Notes under the pieces: model-generated
What the model was told of the DNA's origin: nothing
Databases searched by the model: none
What the model saw: the letters and a program-made list of their open reading frames with translations, nothing else
Made by a program: the position numbers and the translations under genes
NCBI GenBank assembly: GCA_019359095.1
Contig: JAHHHZ010000035.1
Span: 1-64,000 of the forward strand
Length of the DNA: 64,000 nucleotides
From: Pleurocapsa minor HA4230-MV1
GTDB taxonomy: Bacteria > Cyanobacteriota > Cyanobacteriia > Cyanobacteriales > Xenococcaceae
Reading direction: 5' to 3'
Part shown: positions 1-9,475 of the stretch, in pieces
How the letters are laid out: every line of letters starts with the position of its first letter
Position numbering within the stretch: position 1 is the first letter of the stretch

Positions 1-113
1 GGTTGAGCATCTCTCTTTAAATGTTTGAGAATTTGTAATTCTACATCCATTGCTCTATCTGGCTTTTAGCTACTTATAGTTTTGATTCTTTTATTTTAAT
101 TCTCGGAGAGTGA

Positions 114-539
114 CATAAGAGGGATAACTGTGAATTGAACACTTTAGGCTATCCCAAAGCTACTCTGTTTGTTTTTTGTTTGGCAATAGTGGCTTTCAAC
201 ATTCTCTCCACCGTCAAGGCAGCATTAAAATCTGTTCACGGAGTCGGAAAAATCGAAGCAGGTTTATCCGACTATTACTTGGTCGAAGAAGTTCAAGGAA
301 CATTTAGAGGAATGGCGATCGCATTGCCAACTCCTTTTTGGTCTTCTTTGGTTGAGATGAATACGGTTGAATTTGCGACGCGAAGCTAGTCCTTTAGGGT
401 CCAAACTCTTAAACAATGGGCAGGCTTTGTGAATCTCAAACGCTTTTCTTCTTCTCCCAGAGGTCAGAAAAAACCCAAACCCAAACCGACTTATGATCCT
501 AAACACCCTCATGTCTCTACCTCCCGCCTTTTACGCTAG
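114..539 (+). pseudogene. IS4-type transposase C-terminal remnant
   Basis: The first reading frame (from about 114; only a TTG start at 135) encodes LNTLGYPKATLFVFCLAIVA and continues to about 374. A second frame from about 403 to the TAG at 537-539 reads TLKQWAGFVNLKRF, then a basic tail with DPKHPHVSTSRLLR. Together they match the C-terminal third of cyanobacterial IS4-family transposases as I remember them. The two halves are separated by a short repeat rich in GCGAAGC and CCTTTAGG that shifts the frame. The N-terminal catalytic part is absent, so the gene is dead. No terminal inverted repeats were located. Confidence 0.75.
373..402 (+). repeat. small dispersed repeat inserted in transposase remnant
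   Basis: About 30 bases containing GCGACGCGAAGCTAGTCC and CTTTAGGG sit exactly between two frames of the transposase remnant. Removing them restores continuous homology. The same words recur near 6775-6826, 36168-36200, 37865-37915, 45062-45083 and 49452-49612, so this is one module of a mobile small-repeat family. Confidence 0.65.
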
Positions 540-797
540 AAAAGTCAGTACAAACGTTCACCTTAACAGGGGTAGCTCTAAGCTCTAAGCTAAGGCTTGT
601 CTATCACGGATACTCTAAAGGATTAGCTTTTTTATTAGCAAGTCGGCGCAAAAAGCAATTTTTAGCTAGTGCAGCAGCTATTTAAAAATCTTGAAAGCTT
701 TAAGATTAAAAATTTTTGATGTTATACCCTTGTCCTAAAGAATACACCTTCGGATATGTACTTTTGACTTTTGACTTTTGACTTCCGCGTAGCGGTA
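540..797. other. repeat-bearing spacer
   Basis: No gene is seen. The stretch holds scraps of the dispersed repeat family: CTTGTCTATCACGGATA at about 596-612 and ACACCTTCGGATATG at about 744-758 both recur, reverse-complemented, near 49475-49510. A heptamer run (GACTTTT x3, 761-786) abuts the stop of the next gene. Confidence 0.6.
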
Positions 798-1451
798 CTA
801 GGCTTGTTGTTGCTGCCATAATCGCAACCGCACCAGAAACTCTTGCCAATAATGACTTAAATCAGCAGCATTGAGCAAGAAAATTTGGGCTGCTCGATCC
901 TCAAGAGCGATCGCAATTAAAGCGCGCTCAATCTGGACATTGTAGAGGTGATTGACAGCAGCGGTATAGGCGGTAACCTGGAGACAATAATCAGTAATCC
1001 AGTCTAGTTTTTTTGGTTTAGAAGCAGTTTTCCAGTCAAATACACATAATTCCCCTTGCCACGTTCCCAAACAGTCTAAACGCCCAGCATAACCCTGTTC
1101 GACATGATAAACCGCCGATTCTAAGAGGTGAACTTCCAAGACAGATTCTAAAACAGGTTTGATTGAATGCCAATAAAGATTATCTGGCACATCAGCGGGT
1201 AAATCTTGCCCCATCAGAAAGTAGTTGATTGCCGTATGAAGTGAAGTACCACGACGACAGGCTTGAGTACTAATTTGCTGTGCTTGTGCATATCCCACCC
1301 GTTTACGCCATCTCTGCAAAGCAAGGCGATCTGCTTCAGGTTTAGTTGCTGCCAAAATTGTGCTGACAGAAGGATAAGCTTGCCCATCAAAGACTAATTG
1401 GCGTTTGCGGTCAACAGTTTTATATTGAGCAGGAATATGAGTAAATATCAT
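798..1451 (-). CDS. PD-(D/E)XK nuclease family protein
   Basis: This 217-residue protein shows the core of RecB/phage-exonuclease-like PD-(D/E)XK nucleases. An N-terminal YPSVST segment precedes a helix, then come E111, GRLD with D126, the catalytic strand D139-W-K141 (FDWKTASK), and Q158 in LQVTAY. The order E...D...DxK...Q fits metal-dependent DNA cleavage. It is a solitary gene divergent from uvrC, with a heptamer repeat between them. The family is common in cyanobacteria and phages, and its substrate here is unknown. No partner helicase is nearby. Confidence 0.75.
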   Translation of the reverse strand: MIFTHIPAQYKTVDRKRQLVFDGQAYPSVSTILAATKPEADRLALQRWRKRVGYAQAQQISTQACRRGTSLHTAINYFLMGQDLPADVPDNLYWHSIKPVLESVLEVHLLESAVYHVEQGYAGRLDCLGTWQGELCVFDWKTASKPKKLDWITDYCLQVTAYTAAVNHLYNVQIERALIAIALEDRAAQIFLLNAADLSHYWQEFLVRLRLWQQQQA

Positions 1452-1470
1452 AAATTACCTAGACAAAAGG

Positions 1471-1500
1471 CTTATAGCTTATAGCTTATAGCTTATAGCT
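1471..1500. repeat. heptamer tandem repeat (CTTATAG)n
   Basis: CTTATAG is repeated four times head to tail in the divergent spacer between the nuclease gene and uvrC. This is one of many 7-bp-period arrays in the window. Confidence 0.85.
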
Positions 1501-1585
1501 CCCTTATCGGTAAAATTTTTTGAGCAGATATGACTCGAATGGGGCTGAGGAATCTATGATCACTAATAGGAAGTAATTTAAACCT

Positions 1586-3517
1586 ATGAGTGTAGCGATC
1601 GAAATTAAATCTTTATTAAAGCAGCCAGAACTTCTAGAAGCCCGTCTGCAAGAGATTCCCCCAGAACCAGGAGTCTACTTCATGCGCAGTAGTAATGGCG
1701 ATATTTTATATATTGGTAAATCCAAGAAATTACGTGCGCGGGTTCGTTCTTATTTTCGTCAGGCCCAAAAATTAAGCGATCGCATTGCGATGATGGTGCG
1801 TCAGGTGGCGGAAATTGAATTTATTGTCACCGATACGGAAGCTGAAGCCTTAGCCCTAGAAGCCAATTTAATTAAGCAGCATCAACCACACTATAACGTC
1901 CTGCTCAAGGATGATAAGAAATATCCTTATGTCTGCATCACTTGGTCAGAAGATTATCCCCGCATTTTTATTACCCGTAAACGTCGAGCGACTCAAAAAC
2001 GCGATCGCTATTATGGCCCTTATGTAGATACTCGCCTGCTGCGCTATACCCTGCATATCATCAAGCGAGTTTTCCCCCTGCGTCAGCGTCGTCAACCTTT
2101 GTTTAAAGATCGTCCCTGTCTCAATTATGACCTGGGTAGATGCCCAGGGGTATGCCAGTCGTTGATCACCCCTGAAGATTATAAAAAGATCGTCCAGAAA
2201 GTAGCGATGGTATTTCAGGGTAGAAGTGATGAACTAGTAGCTAGTCTGCAAGCCAAGATGGACAAGGCGGTAGAACGACTAGACTTTGAAAAAGCAGCGC
2301 AATATCGCGATCAGATCAAAGCTTTACATAGTCTTAATGCCGAGCAAAAAGTTGCCCTCCCCGATGATACCGTTTCCCGTGATGCGATCGCTCTGGCTGC
2401 GGACGATAAACACTGCTGTATTCAGCTATTTCAAATCCGTGCAGGTAAGTTGGTAGGTCGTTTGGGCTTTTTTGCCGATGCTCGTTCTGGTACGCCAGGA
2501 GCAATTTTACAACGGGTATTAGAAGAACATTACACTACCGTTGAAGCTGTCGAAATTCCCACCGAGATCTTAGTGCAGCATGAATTACCCGAACCTGAGA
2601 TTCTTACCGACTGGTTGAGTACCACCAAGGCGCGCAAGGTAAGCTTAATTAATCCTCAAAGACAGACGAAGGCAGAACTGATTGAAATGGTGGAACGCAA
2701 CGCCAACTTTGAATTGGAGCGTACCCAACGGGTGAGCGATCGCAATACTCAGGCATTACAAGATTTAGCGACTATTCTCGATCTGCCCGAACTGCCCAAG
2801 CGGATTGAAGGATACGACATTTCCCATATTCAGGGTTCTAATGCCGTGGCTTCTCAGGTAGTGTTTGTCGATGGTGTTCCTGCCAAACAACATTATCGCC
2901 ATTACAAAATTAAAAATCCTGATGTCCAAATTGGGCATTCCGATGATTTTGCCAGCATGGCAGAAGTAATTGGTCGTCGTTTTCGCAAGTATCAGCGTAG
3001 CGCAGCCGAACAGAATATTCCTTGGTTGGAGTTCAAACACCAAGTGGGCGAACAGCAAGACTTCCCCGATTTAATCATGATTGACGGTGGTAAAGGACAA
3101 CTATCTTCTGTCGTCACGATTTTACAAGATTTAGATTTACTAGATGTAGTCAAGGTGGTAAGTTTAGCTAAGAAAAGAGAAGAAATCTTTTTACCAGGAG
3201 AGTCCATACCCTTGGAAACAGAAGCAGAACAGCCAGGAGTACAACTACTAAGAAGAGTTCGTGACGAATCCCACCGCTTTGCCGTTAGCTTTCACCGTCA
3301 ACAAAGACTAACCAGCAGCAGGCGATCGCGTTTAGCCGACATTTCTGGCTTGGGCTTTCAGCGTCAAAAGCAACTCCTGGGTCATTTTCACTCTATTGAC
3401 TATATCCGCGAGGCGACGGTAGCCAAACTGACGGAAGCGCCTGGGATTGGGCCAGGTTTGGCACAGGAAATCTATAATTATTTTCATCCCAATCAAGTCA
3501 GTGATAGCTCTAGTTGA
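1586..3517 (+). CDS. uvrC: UvrABC excinuclease subunit C
   Basis: UvrC makes the dual incision in nucleotide excision repair after UvrA/UvrB damage loading. At 643 residues it has the full family length and order. The GIY-YIG nuclease domain comes first (about 25-105, [20 protein letters not shown]). It is followed by the conserved cysteine cluster [13 protein letters not shown], a UVR motif ([17 protein letters not shown]) that contacts UvrB, the RNase H-like 3' nuclease region ([22 protein letters not shown]), and a C-terminal helix-hairpin-helix pair ([24 protein letters not shown]). The ATG at 1586 fits the family N-terminus. It appears monocistronic. Confidence 0.97.
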   Translation: MSVAIEIKSLLKQPELLEARLQEIPPEPGVYFMRSSNGDILYIGKSKKLRARVRSYFRQAQKLSDRIAMMVRQVAEIEFIVTDTEAEALALEANLIKQHQPHYNVLLKDDKKYPYVCITWSEDYPRIFITRKRRATQKRDRYYGPYVDTRLLRYTLHIIKRVFPLRQRRQPLFKDRPCLNYDLGRCPGVCQSLITPEDYKKIVQKVAMVFQGRSDELVASLQAKMDKAVERLDFEKAAQYRDQIKALHSLNAEQKVALPDDTVSRDAIALAADDKHCCIQLFQIRAGKLVGRLGFFADARSGTPGAILQRVLEEHYTTVEAVEIPTEILVQHELPEPEILTDWLSTTKARKVSLINPQRQTKAELIEMVERNANFELERTQRVSDRNTQALQDLATILDLPELPKRIEGYDISHIQGSNAVASQVVFVDGVPAKQHYRHYKIKNPDVQIGHSDDFASMAEVIGRRFRKYQRSAAEQNIPWLEFKHQVGEQQDFPDLIMIDGGKGQLSSVVTILQDLDLLDVVKVVSLAKKREEIFLPGESIPLETEAEQPGVQLLRRVRDESHRFAVSFHRQQRLTSSRRSRLADISGLGFQRQKQLLGHFHSIDYIREATVAKLTEAPGIGPGLAQEIYNYFHPNQVSDSSS

Positions 3518-3576
3518 ACCAAGTGAAGTTCTAAATAGAAATAGAATTAGTATATGACGTTGAGGGAGAGGAAATT

Positions 3577-4896
3577 ATGAGTCATCAGCCAAGAAATTGT
3601 GCATCACTAATTTTTAAAGGAGATGCTGATGTAACCAAACAATATTCTCTACCTCTTACGGGCATAATAGTCATTGGTCGTTCTCCAGATTGTCAGATTG
3701 TTCTAGATCCGTTTAAATTTATTACCGTATCTCGTCGCCACGCACAGATTAAGCGAGTAGGTTCTCACTGGGAAATCGAGGATCTTGGTGCTACTAACGG
3801 CACTTTAGTTAATGATTTAACAATTAAAGGTCGGCAAAAATTACAGTCAGGCGATCGCATTATCTTGGGTACTGAGGGCCCTGAATTTACGTTTAAATGT
3901 TTACCCTATAAAAGCGTAATGCCCACTCCCTCGACCATAAATGTTGAAACTGTAGACAAAAACAAAACTGCTCATTCTGCTAAGCCTCAAATAAATACGC
4001 TGACAGCCAAAACTAATCCGCCCCCAGCCTCGACCAAAATTGACTTTAAAGCAACTGTTCTCCAGAAACCGACTGCTTCTCCCGCAGTTTCCGCCAAAAT
4101 TTCCCCTAAAACCCTTTGGAATTTAGTTGCTGCTACCGAGCGATCGCAATTTCCTGGACATTCTGCACCAGTTTTAGCCTTGGCATTTAGTCCCGACGGA
4201 CAAATTCTCGCCAGCGCAGCTCAAGATAAAACTATTAAACTGTGGGACAGATCGACCCAGACAGAAATTGCTGCTTTTATCGGACACAAGCTAGCAACCA
4301 ATGCTCTAGTATTTAGTGTCGATGGCAAGATGGCTAGTAGTGGCGCAGACAAAACGATTAAACTCTGGCAAGTTGAAACTCAAGCCGAAATAGCTATTTT
4401 CCCCGCCCATAATTTAGCTATTAATGCTTTAGCATTTAGTCCCGACGGTAAAATCCTGGCTACTGGTGGCGCAGACAAATTGATTCGACTCTGGCAAGTT
4501 GAAACTCAAGCCGAAATAGCTACTTTTCCCGCCCATCAGTTAGCCATTGAATCTTTAAGTTTTAGTCCCGACGGTCAAATTCTGGCTAGCGGTAGCCAAG
4601 ATCAAACCATTAAGCTATGGCGGGTTAGGACTCAAACCGAAATAGCTACTTTAACGGGGCATAAACAGGGCATTAGGGCGATCGCTTTTAGTCCTGATGG
4701 TAATACCCTAGCCAGTGGCAGCATCGACCAAACTATTCGACTTTGGGGTGTGGCAACTAAGGTGGAAATCGCTGCTATTTCTACTCCTCATTGGCAAACA
4801 GGAGCGATCGCCTTTGCCCCTGATGGTCAAACAATCGGCGGTTGTGACGAGTCGGGAATTATTCGACTATGGCAAATTTGTTCTAATTTGAATTAA
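3577..4896 (+). CDS. FHA domain protein with C-terminal WD40 repeats
   Basis: The protein has 439 residues. An N-terminal FHA domain (about 26-110) carries the phosphothreonine-binding signature: GRSPDC, then SRRHAQI, then LGATNGTLVN. A proline/alanine/threonine-rich linker (about 112-185) leads to six WD40 repeats ending in TIKLW or TIRLW, each with FSPDG and GHK-type loops. Repeats 2-4 are nearly identical (VETQAEIA), suggesting recent internal duplication. Six blades is one short of the usual seven, so the last divergent segment or the linker may close the propeller. FHA plus WD40 suggests a phospho-dependent scaffold responding to Ser/Thr kinases. No kinase is adjacent. The start follows a GGAGAGGAAA ribosome site. 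Confidence 0.85.
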   Translation: MSHQPRNCASLIFKGDADVTKQYSLPLTGIIVIGRSPDCQIVLDPFKFITVSRRHAQIKRVGSHWEIEDLGATNGTLVNDLTIKGRQKLQSGDRIILGTEGPEFTFKCLPYKSVMPTPSTINVETVDKNKTAHSAKPQINTLTAKTNPPPASTKIDFKATVLQKPTASPAVSAKISPKTLWNLVAATERSQFPGHSAPVLALAFSPDGQILASAAQDKTIKLWDRSTQTEIAAFIGHKLATNALVFSVDGKMASSGADKTIKLWQVETQAEIAIFPAHNLAINALAFSPDGKILATGGADKLIRLWQVETQAEIATFPAHQLAIESLSFSPDGQILASGSQDQTIKLWRVRTQTEIATLTGHKQGIRAIAFSPDGNTLASGSIDQTIRLWGVATKVEIAAISTPHWQTGAIAFAPDGQTIGGCDESGIIRLWQICSNLN

Positions 4897-4999
4897 ATCG
4901 GGTAAATAGCCACAAAATACCCAAATTTCTCGCTAAAAATCGCACTAATTAAGTAGGTAGGCAAAATAATTGATCAAATCCCTGCCCTTAGAGCTATTT

Positions 5000-5027
5000 G
5001 TTACTCGTTACTCGTTACTTGTTACTC
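5000..5027. repeat. heptamer tandem repeat (GTTACTC)n
   Basis: Four copies of GTTACTC, one of them with a T variant, lie in the spacer between the FHA-WD40 gene and a small convergent ORF. The same heptamer family in reverse complement (GTAACGA) occurs at 45010-45036. Confidence 0.8.
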
Positions 5028-5063
5028 CCTAACCTCATTTTCAATTTAATTACACCCACCTAC

Positions 5064-5312
5064 TTATCTTTCCGATTTATAAAGAGATTCTTGAAATTCC
5101 CGACCAATCAAGCTACCAAATTGAGACCAACCCATATTAGGGGTTTTAGAGAGAGTAGACGTAATCCTTTGCAGTTTTTTTCTCAATCCCATTAATTCTT
5201 GAGCATTAGGCGGCAAAATTTCACTATAGGCTGATACTAATTCCTCGTTAGTTGCTGTATTAAAATTAATCGATTCGCCGACTACTAGTAGATTCCGAAC
5301 GATAGGCAACAT
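5064..5312 (-). CDS. hypothetical protein, 82 residues
   Basis: The open frame encodes a mixed charged and hydrophobic, apparently soluble protein, beginning MLPIVRNLLVVGESINFNTA and ending in QESLYKSER. I do not recognise a family. In favour of a real gene are a balanced amino-acid composition and its placement alone in a 700-base gap. Against it is the lack of a clear Shine-Dalgarno before the ATG at 5312. An overlapping plus-strand frame looks less protein-like. Confidence 0.45.
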   Translation of the reverse strand: MLPIVRNLLVVGESINFNTATNEELVSAYSEILPPNAQELMGLRKKLQRITSTLSKTPNMGWSQFGSLIGREFQESLYKSER

Positions 5313-5513
5313 ATTATTTTCGGGGATTATTTTATTAATTTTAACTCGTACAACTAAAAACTAAAGAATAATTTTAGTTTGAGCCGATCTAAAGTTACGA
5401 TTTTGAAACAAATTGCGATAAAGTTATCGATTTTATTGATTACTTGTGTTAAAAATGAGGATAAGTTGCAAACTTTCAGAAAAGCAATAAAACTTTGAGG
5501 TTCTTAGGTAAAT

Positions 5514-5543
5514 TATAACCAAAGCTTAAATTTCCCTTTACCT
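5514..5543 (+). promoter_or_regulatory. Pho box (three 8-bp direct repeats)
   Basis: Upstream of pstS lie TATAACCA, CTTAAATT and CTTTACCT with exact 3-base spacers (11-base period). They match the cyanobacterial Pho-box consensus CTTAACCT at 5, 6 and 7 of 8 positions. This is the expected architecture for SphR/PhoB binding. TATTCT about 9 bases downstream could be the -10. Not tested by a matrix. Confidence 0.6.
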
Positions 5544-5598
5544 AGATAGCATATTCTTTGATATTGAGAAAACGAACCTCAAAAAATCTCTAGATTAA

Positions 5599-6681
5599 AT
5601 GACATTTAAAATTACTCGAAGATTCTGTTTAACTACAGTTTCCGCTTTATCTTTAATATTACTTACCCAAAGTATCGATCTAACTAATAATTCACCAGCC
5701 AATGCTCAGGATGCTGGAATTGAAGCTAGTTTAACTGGTGCTGGAGCATCTTTCCCTGCTCCTCTTTATCAACGTTGGTTTTCCGAATATAACAAGCTAA
5801 ACCCTGGAATTGAAATTAGCTATCAGTCTGTCGGTAGTGGCGCTGGTGTCGAGCAATATCTCCAAGGTACAGTAGACTTTGGTGCTTCTGATGTACCTCT
5901 AACCGAAGAAGAGCGTGCCACTTTTGAATCAACTTTCGGTCAAGCGCCAATTCAAGTGCCGATGACTGCTGGGAGTGTGGTTTTTGCCTATAACTTGCCT
6001 GGGGTAGATAATTTAGAGTTGCCCCGCACTACTTATTGTGGCATTGCCAACGGCGAAATCACTCAATGGAACGATCCAGCGATCGCTCAAGCTAATCCCA
6101 ACGCAACTTTACCCGATACACCTATTTCTTGGATTCATCGCTCTGATGGTAGTGGGACAACTTTCTTATTTACCAGTCACCTACAAGCAGCTTGTCCTAA
6201 TTGGCAGGGTGGTGCAGATAAAACTGTAGAATGGCCTGGTGGTGTTGGGGCTAAGGGGAACGAAGGTATCGCGGCTCAAGTAGCTCAGACTGAAGGCGGT
6301 ATAGGTTATGTAGAGTATGCCTACGCTAACGAAAATGGCATGACCGCAGCGGCGATCGAAAACAAAGCTGGTAATATAATTGCACCTTCTCCTGAAACAG
6401 CATCATTAGTCTTTGAAGGAGAAACAGTTCCTGAAGATTTTGCTTTGACAGTTGCCGATCCTGCTAATCCCCAAGCCTATCCTATTGCTGGGATGACCTG
6501 GTTGCTGCTGTATCCAGAATACGAAGAACCAACTACTGCCCAAGCACTCCAGGGATTTGTTAACTGGGCTTTAAGCAGTGGTGACCAATATTCTACAGAG
6601 CTAGGCTATATTCCTTTACCTCAAGAACTCGAAGCGCGTGTTTTACAGACAGTTGAACAATCAGTTGTGACTAAAAAATAG
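5599..6681 (+). CDS. pstS: phosphate ABC transporter substrate-binding protein PstS
   Basis: This is the periplasmic phosphate receptor of a high-affinity Pst importer, 360 residues long. A signal peptide (residues about 1-36: basic start, LTTVSALSLILLTQ core, AQD-like cleavage) precedes the mature start LTGAGASFPAPLYQRW, the classic PstS opening. Phosphate-contact segments are visible: GAGASFPAP, SVGSGAG, DFGASDVPL and RSDGSGTTFLFT. The Pst permease and ATPase genes are not nearby, so this is a stand-alone copy, as often seen in cyanobacteria. A Pho box lies 56 bases upstream, pointing to induction in phosphate starvation. The stop codon runs straight into a heptamer repeat array. Confidence 0.95.
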   Translation: MTFKITRRFCLTTVSALSLILLTQSIDLTNNSPANAQDAGIEASLTGAGASFPAPLYQRWFSEYNKLNPGIEISYQSVGSGAGVEQYLQGTVDFGASDVPLTEEERATFESTFGQAPIQVPMTAGSVVFAYNLPGVDNLELPRTTYCGIANGEITQWNDPAIAQANPNATLPDTPISWIHRSDGSGTTFLFTSHLQAACPNWQGGADKTVEWPGGVGAKGNEGIAAQVAQTEGGIGYVEYAYANENGMTAAAIENKAGNIIAPSPETASLVFEGETVPEDFALTVADPANPQAYPIAGMTWLLLYPEYEEPTTAQALQGFVNWALSSGDQYSTELGYIPLPQELEARVLQTVEQSVVTKK

Positions 6682-6745
6682 GAAATAGGGGAGTAGGAAG
6701 TAGGAAATAGGAAATAGGAAATAGGCAATAGGAAATAGGGGAGTA
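6681..6745. repeat. heptamer tandem repeat (GGAAATA)n
   Basis: An array of GGAAATA and variants begins at the pstS stop codon. It is the first part of a 440-base gene-free spacer (6682-7123) that also holds dispersed-repeat modules. Confidence 0.85.
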
Positions 6746-6764
6746 GAAAGATGATTGTTGCTTC

Positions 6765-6830
6765 AAATCCCCGACGCGAAGCTATATGCGAAGCGGAATC
6801 CTTTAGAGCATATCCTTTAGGACGTTCTTT
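6765..6830. repeat. mosaic of small dispersed repeats
   Basis: The stretch contains GACGCGAAGC, TGCGAAGCGGAATCC, TTTAGAGCATATCC and TTTAGGACG. These are the same building blocks found in the broken transposase and at 36168, 37862 and 49452. It separates two heptamer arrays. Confidence 0.65.
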
Positions 6831-6832
6831 AC

Positions 6833-6908
6833 TACTACCTACTACCTACTACCTACTACCTACGAGTCGATCACTCTAATCGTCCTAATCTAACTGTGTA
6901 CGACTATA
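6833..6908 (-). repeat. heptamer array plus 48-bp dispersed repeat, copy A
   Basis: CTACTAC-type heptamers (6833-6863) are joined to a 48-base unit (6861-6908). The reverse complement of that unit, starting TATAGTCGTACACAGTTAGA, matches the unit at 48460-48507 at all but about three positions. A third, more diverged copy lies at 49371-49419. Confidence 0.8.
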
Positions 6909-7123
6909 AAACCTTTCGCCTCATTCCTAAATACTCTTCTAACTGCGATCGCAAATTGTCACTTCAAGGAACAATTCTCTAATTATTAGAAGAAAGAAAA
7001 TTATTATAAGACTTTCAAAGTTTATGCTATTGATGAGAAAAGATCTTTGATGAGAAGCTTGATAACTTTTAGCTTCAGTCTTTTCCTCACTTTTCTTTAA
7101 TTCACATTAGACTTATTAATCTT

Positions 7124-9442
7124 ATGAGAATTTTAGTAGTTGACGATGACAGCATCTTAATAGAAGTACTTAAACGTTCTCTCTCTAGCCAACGTCATGT
7201 AGTCGAAGTTGCAGAAGATGGACAGATGGGTTGGGAGTATGTCCAAACTGGAGAGTATGAACTGGTTTTGCTCGATGTTAATTTGCCAGGTTTGGATGGA
7301 GTTAGCCTCTGCGAAAAAATGCGATCGGCAGGTTATAAAACCCCCATTCTGTTGATGACAGCTAAGAATGCTAGTCAGGATCGGATCTTGGGCTTGGATG
7401 CGGGGGCGGATGATTATTTAATCAAACCCTTGGACTTAGGAGAATTAAACGCCAGAGTAAGAGCATTATCCCGTAGGGGAGAAGTCGCTACTACTAGTGT
7501 TTTAAATGTTAATGGACTTATTTTGGATCCTAATAGTTGCGAGGTTAGTTATCAACAACAGTCAATTAAACTTACAGCTAAAGAATATAGTTTATTAGAA
7601 ATATTTTTGCGCAACCCTGCACAGGTATTTAGTCGATCGCAAATTTTAGATAAAATCTGGACATTTGACGATCCACCATTGGAAGAAAGCGTCAAGGCAC
7701 ATATCAAAGGATTACGCAAAAAACTCAAACAAGCAGGGGTGGTTGATTGGATTGAGAATGTTTACGGTATTGGCTATCGTCTTAATCCAAAAGTTGCTGA
7801 ATCTGAGCAAGCTGATAAGAATATTTCTCCTAGTTCTGCTTCTGTCGAGCAACAGTTTAATCTGAAGATGGAACAAATGTGGCTTAAGTATCAAAATAAG
7901 ATGTCTGAGCGCCTGAAAGTACTTCAACAAGCTGTATCTAGAGTTAAACAAGCTAATTTATCCCCCCAATTGCAACAAGATGCCCAACAATCAGCCCATA
8001 AACTAGCGGGAGTTTTAGGCATGTTCTCTAGAGATGTAGGCACAAATATTGCCCGTGAGATCGAAACTTTGCTGCAAAATAATTCGGTTTTAGATACTCA
8101 ACAACGAGAACAATTTATTGCTTTAGTAACAGATTTAGATAGTTTATTAGCACTGGATGAAACCTTAACTAGCAAAACTATTACCGAGACAAATTTATTG
8201 TTAATTTCTACTGATACTCAGTTAAAGCAAAAATTACAGCAGCTAAGTATGACTCAAGGGTTAGCTTGGCATCAAGTAGATAATATTACCCAAGCCGAGA
8301 TTTGGTTAGCCAATAATTTTGCTTATGTAGTAGTAATAGATACTGAAGCAACTACTAATCGAGCAGAATATTTAGCTTTAATCAGTCAATTAAATTCTCA
8401 TACTCCTTTAATACCAACAATAGTTTTATCTTCTACTAGTAGTTTAAGCGATCGCCTTACGGCTACTCGTATGGGTGCAAGTAGCTTTTTAGCCAAACCC
8501 GTTACTCCAGGAAAAATTTGGCAAACTACTTCTAGGTTAATCGAACAGAATCAATCAGCGATCGCATCTATCTTAATCGTCGATGATGATGATGTCTTCC
8601 TAGACACCTTGCGCTCCATCCTGGAACCTTGGGGAATTAAAGTCAGCACTTTAGCAGAACCTTTACACTTTTGGGAGGTATTAGAAGCAACCCAACCCGA
8701 TCTAGTAATTCTCGATATAGAAATGCCTCAAATCGATGGGATTGAACTGTGTCAAGTACTTCGTAGCGATCCAGACTGGCAAGAACTACCTGTATTATTT
8801 CTCACTGCACGACAGGATGCCAAAACTATTCAACAAATATTTGAGATCGGGGGGGATGACTATATTTCTAAACCCACAGTTGGCGCAGCATTAATCGCCA
8901 GGATTAATAACCGATTAGATCGCAGCCGTTTGTTACATAATCTTGCTACCCAAGATCCCCTAACAAGATTAAAAAATCGTACTCAAAGCAGTCGAGAAAT
9001 CGAAAGTTTGTTACAGCAAGCTCAAAATCTTCATCAACCATTTTGTTTAGCAGTACTTAAAATAACTGAACTAGAGCAAATCAACTTCCAATATGGTCAT
9101 GGAATAGGCGATCGCATTTTGGCGCAATGGGGTAAAATCATTCGAGCCACTTGTCGTAATGATGAAATTACAGGCTATTGGGACAGTGGAGATTTTGTGA
9201 TTGGGATGCCTAATTTAGACACAACCCAGGCTAAAGAACATTTAAGCGAACTGCTCAGTGTTTTAAGAAAACAAATATTTACTGCACCAGAAAGCCTAGA
9301 GGTTGCCGAACAAGCCCAAAGTCCTCAGCCAGAACGTTTTCAAATTGCTTTTGACTGTGCCATAGCTGAATTTAGCCAAGATGGTACAACCTTACATTCT
9401 TTATATCAAAGCTGCATTAGATCCAGGGAAAACGCATCTTAA
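7124..9442 (+). CDS. multidomain response regulator (REC-wHTH-Hpt-REC-REC-GGDEF-like)
   Basis: The protein has 772 residues. Domains in order: receiver (1-118, phospho-acceptor D51, VVDDD acid pocket, K near 101); OmpR-type winged helix (about 128-223, LTAKEYSLLEIFLRNP, VYGIGYRLNP); a histidine phosphotransfer domain (about 240-345, H292 in SAHKLAGVLG); a degenerate receiver (about 355-475, D406); an intact receiver (about 483-600, D531 in LDIEMP); and a C-terminal GGDEF fold (about 608-770). The active-site motif of the last reads DSGDF (687-691) instead of GGDEF, so cyclic-di-GMP synthesis is unlikely. It could act as an internal phosphorelay ending in a DNA-binding output. No cognate kinase is adjacent. 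It is a single gene with a repeat-rich leader. Confidence 0.9.
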   Translation: MRILVVDDDSILIEVLKRSLSSQRHVVEVAEDGQMGWEYVQTGEYELVLLDVNLPGLDGVSLCEKMRSAGYKTPILLMTAKNASQDRILGLDAGADDYLIKPLDLGELNARVRALSRRGEVATTSVLNVNGLILDPNSCEVSYQQQSIKLTAKEYSLLEIFLRNPAQVFSRSQILDKIWTFDDPPLEESVKAHIKGLRKKLKQAGVVDWIENVYGIGYRLNPKVAESEQADKNISPSSASVEQQFNLKMEQMWLKYQNKMSERLKVLQQAVSRVKQANLSPQLQQDAQQSAHKLAGVLGMFSRDVGTNIAREIETLLQNNSVLDTQQREQFIALVTDLDSLLALDETLTSKTITETNLLLISTDTQLKQKLQQLSMTQGLAWHQVDNITQAEIWLANNFAYVVVIDTEATTNRAEYLALISQLNSHTPLIPTIVLSSTSSLSDRLTATRMGASSFLAKPVTPGKIWQTTSRLIEQNQSAIASILIVDDDDVFLDTLRSILEPWGIKVSTLAEPLHFWEVLEATQPDLVILDIEMPQIDGIELCQVLRSDPDWQELPVLFLTARQDAKTIQQIFEIGGDDYISKPTVGAALIARINNRLDRSRLLHNLATQDPLTRLKNRTQSSREIESLLQQAQNLHQPFCLAVLKITELEQINFQYGHGIGDRILAQWGKIIRATCRNDEITGYWDSGDFVIGMPNLDTTQAKEHLSELLSVLRKQIFTAPESLEVAEQAQSPQPERFQIAFDCAIAEFSQDGTTLHSLYQSCIRSRENAS

Positions 9443-9475
9443 ATTGAGCGAAGATGATCAAAAAGCGATAAAAAC

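Noticed and set aside
1471-1500. Tandem arrays as possible CRISPR
   Set aside because: Units of 7-9 bases without spacers are not CRISPR. No array with 25-40-base repeats and unique spacers, and no cas gene, was seen anywhere in the window.
4998-5195. 65-codon plus-strand frame opposite the 82-residue ORF
   Set aside because: It starts inside a heptamer array and is less protein-like than the opposing frame.
7124-9442. Active diguanylate cyclase
   Set aside because: The signature is DSGDF at 687-691, lacking the catalytic GGDEF pattern.
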